In this document: positions 1 to 7,185 of the stretch, in pieces | Position numbering within the stretch: position 1 is the stretch's first letter | How the letters are laid out: every line of letters starts with the position of its first letter | Source: Actinomycetota bacterium | GTDB taxonomy: Bacteria; Actinomycetota; Thermoleophilia; Gaiellales; Gaiellaceae | Assembly: GCA_005885565.1 (NCBI GenBank) | Contig: VAXK01000269.1 | Coordinates: forward strand, 1 to 8,948 | Direction of reading: 5' to 3' | Length of the DNA: 8,948 nucleotides | Notes under the pieces: model-generated | Seen by the model: the letters and a program-made list of their open reading frames with translations, nothing else | Told to the model about the DNA's origin: nothing | Database searches by the model: none | Made by a program: the position numbers and the translations under genes

Positions 1-227
1 CGGGGCGCGTCGGGGTCGAGCGAATCCGCTTCGCGCCGGGCCCCCTTCCAACCCCCTCGGAGAAGCCGACGACTCGACACGCGACGGCTCCGAGACCTCG
101 TCCGGAGCACCTCGAACAGGCCGCCTCGCTGACCGCCGGGATCGAGGACGCGGAGCTTCGCGAAACGGTCGCGCGGGCGGTCGCGGCGAGCCTGGCGAGA
201 GAGTCTTCCGACCGTGCCGTCTGGTAG
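1..227 (+). CDS. C-terminal part of a DciA-like (DUF721) protein, 5' truncated by the window
   Basis: The reading frame that starts at base 3 is open to a TAG at 225-227 and gives about 74 residues. It begins with RVGVERIRFAPGPLP, resembling the last strand of DUF721/DciA proteins. A Pro/Arg/Thr-rich linker follows, then a short helix (AELRETVARAVAASLARE). DciA-type proteins load or support the replicative helicase, and in actinobacteria this family commonly sits between recF and gyrB, which fits the position here. The start lies outside the window, so length and N-terminal domain cannot be judged. The gene ends 32 bases before the gyrB ATG. The family call rests on this short tail plus gene order; it could be another small gyrB-adjacent protein. 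Confidence 0.6.
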   Translation, partial: GRVGVERIRFAPGPLPTPSEKPTTRHATAPRPRPEHLEQAASLTAGIEDAELRETVARAVAASLARESSDRAVW

Positions 228-237
228 ACTGTCTGCG

Positions 238-258
238 GCCCAATTGCAGGGCTTTTTT
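238..258 (+). promoter_or_regulatory. GC hairpin with T-run in the gyrB leader
   Basis: GCCC (238-241) pairs with GGGC (249-252) around a 7-base loop, followed at once by six T (253-258) and then the gyrB ATG at 260. The shape is that of a minimal intrinsic terminator or attenuator. The AGGG that would act as gyrB ribosome binding site (248-251) lies in the right arm of the stem, so the hairpin could also mask initiation. A four-pair stem is weak, so it may only end some transcripts of the upstream gene. Confidence 0.4.
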
Positions 259-259
259 G

Positions 260-2932
260 ATGGCTGAAGCCGCCTACACCGCAAAGGACATCACCGTTCT
301 CGAGGGCCTCGAGCCCGTTCGTCTGCGACCCGGCATGTACATCGGCTCGACGGGCGCGCGAGGCCTCCATCACCTGGTCTACGAGGTTGTGGACAACTCC
401 GTCGACGAGGCGCTCGCCGGCCGCAACGACCTCGTCGAGGCGACCCTCCATCCGGACAACTCCGTGACCGTCCGCGACACCGGTGCCGGGATCCCCGTGG
501 ACGTGATTCCCGAGCAGGGTCTGTCCGCCCTCACGGTCGTCCTGACGAAGCTCCACGCGGGCGGCAAGTTCGGCGGCGACGGCTACAAGGTCTCCGGCGG
601 TCTCCACGGCGTCGGCGTCTCGGTGGTGAACGCGCTCTCGGAGTGGCTGATCGCCGAGGTCCGCCGCGACGGCAAGATCTACCGCCAGGAGTTCGCACGC
701 GGCGAGCCCACGACCGACATGGTTGTCGCCGGCAAGACGACGAAGGGCGACACGGGCACGACGATCTCGTTCCTCCCGGACGCGGAGGTGTTCGAGGAGG
801 TCGAGCTCTCCGCGCAGACGCTCGTGCAGCGCCTGCGCGAGACGGCGTTTCTGACACGCGGCCTTCGCATCGTCCTCGACGACCAGCGCGCCGAGGGCGA
901 GCGGGTCGAGTTCCACTACGAGGGCGGGATCAGGGACTTCGTCGCCTACGTGAACGCCGCGAAGGACGCCGTCCACCGGCACCTCGTCTACTTCGACGGC
1001 GAGAGCGAGCAGGGCGCGGTCGAGGTGGCGATGCAATGGAACTCCTCGTACCAGGAGTCGGTCTACACCTTCGCCAACAACATCAACACGCACGAGGGCG
1101 GCTCGCACCTCTCCGGCTTCAAGGCGGCGCTCACCGGGACGCTCAACAAGTACGCGCGCGACAAGGGCCTGCTGAAGGAGAAGGAGGAGAACCTCGACGG
1201 CGAGGACGTGCGCGAGGGCCTGGCAGCGGTGATCTCGGTCAAGCTCCGCGATCCCCAGTTCGAAGGCCAGACGAAGACGAAGCTCGGAAACCCCGGCGTG
1301 CGCGGTCTCGTGGAGCAGACGGTGAACCAGCGCCTGGCGGAGTTCCTCGAGGAGAACCCGACGGACGCGCGGCAGATCATCCAGAAGGCCGTCGCGGCGT
1401 CGCGGGCGCGCCAGGCAGCACGCAAGGCGCGCGAGCTGACGCGCCGCAAGAGCGCGCTCGACAGTGCGTCGCTTCCGGGCAAGCTCGCCGACTGCCAGAT
1501 CCGCGATCCCGAGTCGGCCGAGCTCTACCTCGTCGAGGGCAACTCGGCGGGCGGCTCGGCGAAGGACGCGCGCGACCGCACGTACCAGGCGATCCTCCCG
1601 CTGCGCGGCAAGGTCATCAACGCGGAGAAGAACCGGATCAACAAGGTGCTCTCGAACGCGGAGATCCAGGCGATGATCACCGCGATCGGGACGGGCATCC
1701 TCGACGAGTTCGACGTCACGAAGCTGCGCTACCACCGCGTGATCGTGATGACGGACGCCGACGTCGACGGCTCGCACATCCGCACGCTGATCCTCACGTT
1801 CCTGTATCGCAACATGCCCGAGCTCGTCGAGCAGGGCCACGTCTACATCGCCGTGCCGCCGCTCTACCGCGTGAAGCTCGGCGGCCGCGAGCTGTACGTC
1901 GAGAAAGAGTCCCAGTTCGAGAGCCTGCTCGTCCGCGAGCGCGTGAAGGACATGGTGGTCGCGGACTCCTCCGGGGCGGAGCTGGCGTTCACGGAGGCGA
2001 AGTACGACCGCTTCGTGCGGGAGCTGACCCAGTTCGAGGGCCTTCTGCAAAAGCTTCGTGCCGATTTCGGCCATCCCGCTGCGGACTTCGTCGTCGCGCA
2101 CCGGCTCGTCGAGCTCGAGCACGTCTACATCGCCGTGCCGCCGCTCTACCGCGTGAAGCTCGGCGGCCGCGAGCTGTACGTCGAGAAAGAGTCCCAGTTC
2201 GAGAGCCTGCTCGTCCGCGAGCGCGTGAAGGACATGGTGGTCGCGGACTCCTCCGGGGCGGAGCTGGCGTTCACGGAGGCGAAGTACGACCGCTTCGTGC
2301 GGGAGCTGACCCAGTTCGAGGGCCTTCTGCAAAAGCTTCGTGCCGATTTCGGCCATCCCGCTGCGGACTTCGTCGTCGCGCACCGGCTCGTCGAGCTCGA
2401 GGCCACCGCGCCGTCCGACGTCGAGCCGGCGCTCGCGACGCTGGAGCCGAACGGCTACGAGGTGGCGGTCGTCCAGCACGACGCGGAGATGTTCGAGGCG
2501 AAGGTGGTGGAGCGCGAGACGAGCGCGGCGTCGTTCGTCACCGTGCCGGCGTCCCTCCTCGCGTCCCGGTTCTACGAGAACCTGCGGCAGGCCTACGGGA
2601 GGCTCGTCCGCATCGTCGGGCGGCCGCCGTTCCGCGTCAGCGCCGGCAAGAAGGCGCGCGAGGCGCAGACCTTCGAGGAGCTGCGCGCGGTGGCGCTCGA
2701 CCTCGCCAAGGACGGCATCCAGGTCAGCCGCTTCAAGGGCCTCGGGGAGATGAACCCCGACGAGCTCCGCGACACGACGATGGATCCGGCGAAGCGGATG
2801 CTGATCCGCGTCGACGTCGAGGACGCGACGCTCGCGGACGAGATCTTCTCGAAGCTGATGGGCGACCAGGTGGAGCCGCGCCGCGCGTTCATCGAACAGA
2901 ACGCCCGCGACGTCCGATTCCTGGATGTCTGA
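260..2932 (+). CDS. gyrB: DNA gyrase subunit B with an internal 94-residue tandem duplication
   Basis: ATP-driven subunit of the A2B2 gyrase that introduces negative supercoils. The GHKL ATPase domain shows E42 in HHLVYEVVDNS, the ATP-binding GGLHGVGVSVVNALS and the QTKTKLGN switch lysine. The TOPRIM domain has ELYLVEGNSAGGS (E426) and TDADVDGS (D499, D501, D503), so the metal-binding residues are present. The C-terminal end FKGLGEMNPDELRDTTMDP and GDQVEPRRAFIEQNA is typical. The product is 890 residues. Without the second copy of the repeat it would be 796, close to the roughly 800 residues of GyrB proteins that, like E. coli's, carry a large insert after TOPRIM. Residues 527-620 and 621-714 are identical. 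ATG 260 is preferred over TTG 257 because AGGG lies 8 bases upstream. The 3' end overlaps gyrA by 8 bases, suggesting translational coupling. Confidence 0.97.
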   Translation: MAEAAYTAKDITVLEGLEPVRLRPGMYIGSTGARGLHHLVYEVVDNSVDEALAGRNDLVEATLHPDNSVTVRDTGAGIPVDVIPEQGLSALTVVLTKLHAGGKFGGDGYKVSGGLHGVGVSVVNALSEWLIAEVRRDGKIYRQEFARGEPTTDMVVAGKTTKGDTGTTISFLPDAEVFEEVELSAQTLVQRLRETAFLTRGLRIVLDDQRAEGERVEFHYEGGIRDFVAYVNAAKDAVHRHLVYFDGESEQGAVEVAMQWNSSYQESVYTFANNINTHEGGSHLSGFKAALTGTLNKYARDKGLLKEKEENLDGEDVREGLAAVISVKLRDPQFEGQTKTKLGNPGVRGLVEQTVNQRLAEFLEENPTDARQIIQKAVAASRARQAARKARELTRRKSALDSASLPGKLADCQIRDPESAELYLVEGNSAGGSAKDARDRTYQAILPLRGKVINAEKNRINKVLSNAEIQAMITAIGTGILDEFDVTKLRYHRVIVMTDADVDGSHIRTLILTFLYRNMPELVEQGHVYIAVPPLYRVKLGGRELYVEKESQFESLLVRERVKDMVVADSSGAELAFTEAKYDRFVRELTQFEGLLQKLRADFGHPAADFVVAHRLVELEHVYIAVPPLYRVKLGGRELYVEKESQFESLLVRERVKDMVVADSSGAELAFTEAKYDRFVRELTQFEGLLQKLRADFGHPAADFVVAHRLVELEATAPSDVEPALATLEPNGYEVAVVQHDAEMFEAKVVERETSAASFVTVPASLLASRFYENLRQAYGRLVRIVGRPPFRVSAGKKAREAQTFEELRAVALDLAKDGIQVSRFKGLGEMNPDELRDTTMDPAKRMLIRVDVEDATLADEIFSKLMGDQVEPRRAFIEQNARDVRFLDV
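1838..2401 (+). repeat. Perfect 2 x 282-bp direct tandem repeat inside gyrB
   Basis: Copy 1 is 1838-2119 and copy 2 is 2120-2401. I compared them base by base and found no difference. The unit is 94 codons, so the frame is kept. It starts at HVYIAVPPLYRVK (last TOPRIM strands) and ends in HRLVELE. The bases flanking the two copies differ, but an 11-base stretch just upstream (GCTCGTCGAGC, 1822-1832 and 2104-2114) keeps the same 282-base spacing, a possible site of slippage or unequal exchange. Zero divergence means either a very recent event or an assembly error. Confidence 0.97.
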
Positions 2933-5900
2933 GGTCGAGACCGGAGCACTCGGTCCCGGCCGCATCGAGCCGCGCGAGCTGGAGCAGGAGATGCGCTCCA
3001 GCTTCCTCGACTACGCGATGTCGGTCATCGTCAGCCGCGCGCTCCCGGACGTGCGCGACGGCCTGAAGCCGGTGCACCGGCGCGTGCTCTATGGCATGCA
3101 CGAGGCGGGGATGCAACCGAACCGGCCGTACAAGAAGTGCGCCCGCATCGTCGGCGACGTGATGGGCTCGTACCACCCGCACGGCGATGCGGCGATCTAC
3201 GACACCCTCGTCCGCATGGCGCAGCCGTTCTCGTTGCGCTACCCGCTCGTCGACGGCCAGGGCAACTTCGGGAACCTGGACGACGACCCGCCAGCCGCGA
3301 TGCGCTACTGCGTCACGGGTGATGCGCGTGTCGCGACTCCCGCAGGAACGGTCCGGATCGACGAGATCCATCCGCGGCTCGAGCCGAACTCGGAGCGCGA
3401 GGTCGCTCTCGAGGTGCTCGATCGGCTCGGCCGCCCCGTGCGAGCCTCGAAGATCTTCCACTCCGGGAATCACCCGACTCTGCGGCTACGCACCCGGGAG
3501 GGCTTCGAGCTCACCGGCACGCACAACCACCCGGTCCTTTGCCTCGTCGACATGGTCGGCGTGCCGCTTCTCCTCTGGAAGCTCCTGGAGGAGATCCAGC
3601 CGGGAGACCGCGTGGTCGTCTCGAGGACGCCTCGCTCGGAGCGCGAGGAGCTCTCGCAGCACGAGCGGCAAGTCGCCTTCCTGCTCGGCGCGTTCGTCTC
3701 CGAAGGCTGGGTCAGCAAGGGCCGCGCCGGCTTCAACAACGTCGACCAGAGCTTCTTCGACGACGTGCTCGCGGCATATGACGAGGTCGTCGGCGGGCCG
3801 CGATACGCGTACAGCCGCACGATCGCGTCCGGGAGCACTCTGCACGAGCTGGACGTCCAGGACCTGCGTCGGCTCCGCACGAGTGAGCTTGCCGACCTCG
3901 TGGGCGTCCCAAGTCGCGAGAAGACGGTCCCCGAGCGAGTCTGGCGCGGAGGGAAAGCCTTCAAACGGATGTTCCTCAAGGCGCTCTTCACGGGCGACGG
4001 CTCGTCTTCGCTGCTCCCGCGGAAGTCGATTCAGATCTCCTACTCGACGTACAGCGAGCAGCTTGCGAGGGACGTCCAGCTGCTGTTGCTCGAGTTCGGC
4101 GTGGTCGCTCGTCTCTGCCGGTACGAGAAGGGCGAGCTCAAGGTCGTGATCGGGAACCGCCGCGACGCCCGCGTCTTCGCCCGCAACGTCGGCTTCCTCG
4201 GGGCCAAGCAGCTGAAGCTCGAGCGCGCGCTCGCGACCATTCCGACAACGAGTCGCGCGCTCGCCCGCGACCACGTCCCGTTCGTGGCGGGCTATATCCG
4301 CAGCGACTGCGATTCACGGTGGGCCGACAAGGACTGGCTCCAGCGGCACAACGTCGACCGCATCGACCGCTGGGAGCGTGGCGGCACGGCGATCATGGAG
4401 CGGATCGCGTCCGACGAGGTCCGAACCGTGGTCGCGCCGCTCGTGACCGGCGAGTACTTCTACGCCGAGGTCCAGTCGGTGGCGCCGGCAGGCGTCCAGC
4501 CGGTGTACTCGCTCCGCGTCGACTCTGCCGACCACTCGTTCCTGACGAACGGCTTCGTCAGCCACAACACGGAGTGCAGGCTCTCTCGCATGGCGACCGA
4601 GATGCTCCGCGACATCGACGCGGACACGGTCGACTTCCAGCCGAACTACGACGAGTCGAGGCGCGAGCCCTCGGTGCTGCCGTCGCGGTTCCCGAATCTG
4701 CTCGTCAACGGCTCGTCCGGCATCGCGGTCGGGATGGCCACGAACATGCCGCCGCACAACCTCGGCGAGACGATCGGCGCGATCATCGAGCTCGTCGACA
4801 ACCCGGACGCGGACGCCGATCGGCTCATGCGCCACATCAAGGGCCCGGACTTCCCGACGGGCGCGATCGTCGTCGGCCGCTCCGGGATCCGCGACGCGTA
4901 CCGAACCGGCCGCGGGCGCATCGTCATGCGCGCGCGCGCCCACATCGAGGAGCTCCGCGGCGGCAAGTCGGCGATCATCGTCAGCGAGCTCCCGTACGGG
5001 GTGAAGAAGGGCGGCGACACGGGCGTGATCAAGAAGATCGCCGACCTCGTCCAGGACAAGGTCCTGACGGAGATCGCCGACCTCGCCGACCACTCCGATC
5101 GGAGCGGCATGCGGATCCAGATCGAGCTCAAGCGCGACGCCGTTCCCCAGGTGGCGCTGAACAAGCTCTTCAAGCACACGCCGCTCCAGTCGACGTTCGG
5201 CTACAACGCGGTCGCCCTCGTCGACGGCGTGCCGCGGACACTGTCGCTCCTCGAGCTCGTCCGGCACTACCTCGACTACCAGCGCGAGGTCGTCACCCGC
5301 CGCTCGAAGTACGAGCTGCGCAAGGCCGAGGAGCGGGCGCACGTCCTCGAGGGCTACCTCATCGCGCTCGACAACCTCGACGACGTCATCGCGCTCATCC
5401 GCTCGGCGGCCGACACCGACGAGGCGCGCACCGGCCTGATGGAGCGCTTCTCGCTCAGCGAGATCCAGGCGCAAGCGATCCTCGACCTACGGCTCGCCCG
5501 CCTGACCGGCCTTGCGCGCAAGGAGATCGAGGGCGAGTACGGCGACCTGCGGGAGCGGATCGGCGAGCTGCGCGGGATCCTCGGCGACCCGACGCGGATC
5601 GACGGTCTGATCCGTGAGGAGCTGCTCGAGGTCAAGCAGATCTACGGCCGCAGCGACGAGCGGCGTACCGAGATCGTCGCCGCCGAGGAGGAGCTCGAGC
5701 TCGAAGACATGATCGCGGAGGAAGACATGGTGATCGCGATCACGCGCTCGGGCTACATCAAGCGCCTACCCGTCACCTCGTACCGCGAGCAGCGCCGCGG
5801 CGGCATCGGCGTCATGGGCATGGACCTGAAGGACGAGGACTACATCGAGCACCTCTTCGTCGCCTCGACCCACGACTACATCCTCTTCTTCACGAACGTC

Positions 5901-6692
5901 GGGAAGGTCTATCGGCTCAAGGTGCACGAGCTCCCGCTCGGGTCGCGGCAGTCGAAGGGACGCGCGATCGTCAACCTGCTCCCGTTCCGACAGGACGAGC
6001 AGGTGCGGGCCGTCGTCCAGACCCGCGACTTCTCCGAGGCGAAGTACCTGGTTTTCGGGACGAAGAAGGGTGTGGTCAAGAAGACGGAGCTCGCCGCGTA
6101 CAACACGCCGCTGAAGGCCGACGGGATCATCGCGATCAAGATGCGTGACGGCGACGAGCTCGTCGGCGTCCGTCATTCGAGCGGCAACGACGACGTGATG
6201 ATGGTCTCGCGCAAGGGGCAGGCGGTGCGGTTTCACGAGAGCGACGCCCGTCCGATGGGTCGCGATACCGCAGGCGTCCGCGGGATGAAGCTTCGCCCGG
6301 GGGACGAGGTAATCGCGATCAACATCGCCGAGAACGACGCCGACCTGCTCGTGGTCACCGAGAACGGCTACGGGAAACGCACACGGATCGACGACTACCG
6401 TCGGACCGGCCGAGGAGGCCTCGGCGTCAAGACCGTGCGGCTGATCGAGGAGCGCGGCCAACTCGTCGGCGCCCGTGTGGTTCGCGACGGCTACCAGATC
6501 ATGCTGATCTCGACGGCAGGCACGGTCATCCGGATGCCCGTCGACGACATCCGGCGTACCAGCCGGGCGACGCAGGGCGTCAGCGTGATGAAGCTGCGCG
6601 GTGACGACGAGCACGTCTCGGCGCTCGCTCCGGTCGTCGACGAGGACAAGGACGAGCCGGAGGAATCCGCGCCCGGACCGCCCGAAGACTGA
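2925..6692 (+). CDS. gyrA: DNA gyrase subunit A precursor, interrupted by an intein
   Basis: Breakage-reunion subunit of gyrase. The precursor is 1255 residues; removal of the 420-residue intein leaves 835, normal for GyrA. The N-extein has DYAMSVIVSRALPDVRDGLKPVHRRVLYGM and the resistance-determining region HPHGDAAIYDTLVRMAQ. Catalytic Tyr128 (PPAAMRY) is the last residue before the intein. The C-extein resumes with TECRLSRMATEMLRDID. The C-terminal beta-pinwheel follows, with several GG-containing blades and a GyrA-box variant QRRGGIG (956-962, or 536-542 after splicing), where the usual consensus has lysine instead of isoleucine. The tail is acidic and Pro-rich. The ATG overlaps the end of gyrB by 8 bases and no clear ribosome binding site is visible, so translation is probably coupled to gyrB. 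Confidence 0.97.
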   Translation: MSEVETGALGPGRIEPRELEQEMRSSFLDYAMSVIVSRALPDVRDGLKPVHRRVLYGMHEAGMQPNRPYKKCARIVGDVMGSYHPHGDAAIYDTLVRMAQPFSLRYPLVDGQGNFGNLDDDPPAAMRYCVTGDARVATPAGTVRIDEIHPRLEPNSEREVALEVLDRLGRPVRASKIFHSGNHPTLRLRTREGFELTGTHNHPVLCLVDMVGVPLLLWKLLEEIQPGDRVVVSRTPRSEREELSQHERQVAFLLGAFVSEGWVSKGRAGFNNVDQSFFDDVLAAYDEVVGGPRYAYSRTIASGSTLHELDVQDLRRLRTSELADLVGVPSREKTVPERVWRGGKAFKRMFLKALFTGDGSSSLLPRKSIQISYSTYSEQLARDVQLLLLEFGVVARLCRYEKGELKVVIGNRRDARVFARNVGFLGAKQLKLERALATIPTTSRALARDHVPFVAGYIRSDCDSRWADKDWLQRHNVDRIDRWERGGTAIMERIASDEVRTVVAPLVTGEYFYAEVQSVAPAGVQPVYSLRVDSADHSFLTNGFVSHNTECRLSRMATEMLRDIDADTVDFQPNYDESRREPSVLPSRFPNLLVNGSSGIAVGMATNMPPHNLGETIGAIIELVDNPDADADRLMRHIKGPDFPTGAIVVGRSGIRDAYRTGRGRIVMRARAHIEELRGGKSAIIVSELPYGVKKGGDTGVIKKIADLVQDKVLTEIADLADHSDRSGMRIQIELKRDAVPQVALNKLFKHTPLQSTFGYNAVALVDGVPRTLSLLELVRHYLDYQREVVTRRSKYELRKAEERAHVLEGYLIALDNLDDVIALIRSAADTDEARTGLMERFSLSEIQAQAILDLRLARLTGLARKEIEGEYGDLRERIGELRGILGDPTRIDGLIREELLEVKQIYGRSDERRTEIVAAEEELELEDMIAEEDMVIAITRSGYIKRLPVTSYREQRRGGIGVMGMDLKDEDYIEHLFVASTHDYILFFTNVGKVYRLKVHELPLGSRQSKGRAIVNLLPFRQDEQVRAVVQTRDFSEAKYLVFGTKKGVVKKTELAAYNTPLKADGIIAIKMRDGDELVGVRHSSGNDDVMMVSRKGQAVRFHESDARPMGRDTAGVRGMKLRPGDEVIAINIAENDADLLVVTENGYGKRTRIDDYRRTGRGGLGVKTVRLIEERGQLVGARVVRDGYQIMLISTAGTVIRMPVDDIRRTSRATQGVSVMKLRGDDEHVSALAPVVDEDKDEPEESAPGPPED
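3309..4568 (+). mobile_element. GyrA intein with LAGLIDADG homing endonuclease
   Basis: Residues 129-548 of the precursor, 420 residues, starting with Cys and ending HN before Thr. Splicing blocks are complete: N-terminal CVTGDARVATPAG, block B TGTHNHPVLCL with the T-x-x-H pattern, and C-terminal YSLRVDSADHSF and TNGFVSHN followed by T as the +1 nucleophile. The central part has both LAGLIDADG blocks, LLGAFVSEGW (253-262, acidic E260) and KALFTGDGS (acidic D358), plus LARDVQLLLLEFGVVARL downstream. Both catalytic acids are kept, so the endonuclease looks functional. The insertion point, between the active-site Tyr and Thr, and the flanking motifs match the mycobacterial GyrA inteins (M. leprae, M. 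xenopi), the latter lacking the endonuclease. It should cleave intein-free gyrA alleles and spread by homing. Confidence 0.96.
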
Positions 6693-6700
6693 GATTTCGG

Positions 6701-6717
6701 TAGGAAAGCCTTTTCTA
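6701..6717 (+). promoter_or_regulatory. 17-bp imperfect palindrome, possible operator of the MerR-type gene
   Basis: TAGGAAAGCCTTTTCTA is symmetric about base 6709, with seven of eight base pairs matching (6704/6714 is the mismatch). It lies 8 bases after the gyrA stop and 63 bases before the next start codon. A TATGCT (6734-6739) downstream could be a -10 box, with no convincing -35. Dyads of this size are typical operators of MerR-type proteins, which often regulate themselves. The DNA binding is inferred only. Confidence 0.35.
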
Positions 6718-6767
6718 GGCCGCTCGACCCGTCTATGCTTTTCGGGAAGGGTCCGTGTCCGTTCAAG

Positions 6768-6772
6768 AAAAG
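6768..6772 (+). promoter_or_regulatory. Ribosome binding site of the MerR-type gene
   Basis: AAAGG ends 8 bases before the ATG at 6781. It fixes this start and excludes the longer open frame that extends back into gyrA. Confidence 0.6.
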
Positions 6773-6780
6773 GTGACGCC

Positions 6781-7080
6781 ATGGCGCCGAGCACGCAGGT
6801 AGATCTCCTCGAGCCGATCGATCTCGCCGAGCACCTGGAGAAGATCGAGCTCTACCTCGGACAGGTCTGCCAGATCGCCGGCATCTCGAAGATGCAGCTC
6901 GACTACTGGACGAACAAGGCACAGATCCCGACCAAGGGCAAGAAGCAGCGGATCTACGACATCGGCGCGCTCGAGACCGTCATGCTCATCAAGCAGGCGA
7001 AGGACAAGGGCCTCAACCTCGGCGCCGCCATCGACGCCGCCCGGCGCTTCCGGGAGGTTCAGGCGACCGCGAGGTCGTAG
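6781..7080 (+). CDS. Small MerR-type HTH regulator, DNA-binding domain only
   Basis: A 99-residue protein. Residues about 28-85 form a MerR-like winged helix: VCQIAGISKMQLDYWTNKA, then a basic wing (KGKKQRIYDI) and a helix with ALETVMLIKQAKDKGLNLGAAI, the usual 'DVERLRLIKRLRDEGLSL' region. The N-terminal 25 residues are acidic. There is no effector-binding or metal-binding domain and no cysteine cluster; the single Cys is in the HTH. It could therefore act by DNA architecture or partner binding rather than by sensing a ligand. Codon use is as GC-rich as in gyrA, so it appears to belong to the core block. It is 88 bases downstream of gyrA on the same strand, with its own ribosome binding site and a candidate operator. 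Target genes are unknown. Confidence 0.85.
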   Translation: MAPSTQVDLLEPIDLAEHLEKIELYLGQVCQIAGISKMQLDYWTNKAQIPTKGKKQRIYDIGALETVMLIKQAKDKGLNLGAAIDAARRFREVQATARS

Positions 7081-7129
7081 ACGGCTGGCGGGCGCGCTGG
7101 TCCCGCGCTGTTTCGAACCCGGCGCACAA

Positions 7130-7170
7130 CCGCCACAGACGGTGCACGGTGGCGGCCTCTACTGTGGCGG
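7130..7170. repeat. Competing inverted repeats in the convergent gap
   Basis: CCGCCACAG (7130-7138) pairs perfectly with CTGTGGCGG (7162-7170) around a 23-base loop. Its first seven bases can instead pair with GTGGCGG at 7149-7155 around a 12-base loop. The gap between the convergent MerR-type gene (ends 7080) and XRE gene (ends 7186) is 105 bases, so a bidirectional terminator is expected here. No T-run follows on either strand, so this would be factor-dependent or incidental. Confidence 0.35.
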
Positions 7171-7185
7171 CGTGCAGAGCCGCTC

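Noticed and set aside
643..3066. Very long + strand open frame of about 800 codons overlapping gyrB
   Set aside because: It is another frame of gyrB, dominated by Arg/Ala/Pro/Gly runs as expected in GC-rich DNA, and has no domain features. It is open only because of codon bias.
4314..5474. Long - strand open frame (386 codons) opposite gyrA
   Set aside because: Composition is Val/Asp/Arg/Leu-rich antisense of GyrA, with no recognisable domain. The + strand frame has full GyrA homology.
6708..6720. GCCT/AGGC mini-hairpin as gyrA terminator
   Set aside because: Four pairs and no T-run after it. The overlapping 17-bp dyad is the stronger reading.
5766..6794. Long - strand open frame (342 codons) opposite the gyrA C-terminus
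   Set aside because: Antisense shadow of the beta-pinwheel coding region, with the same low-information composition.
7111..7122. TTTCGAACCC, similar to a tRNA T-loop, at the left edge of the island (possible attachment site)
   Set aside because: Flanking bases do not form a T-arm on either strand and no acceptor or anticodon arm is present. No matching direct repeat was seen near 8640-8680.
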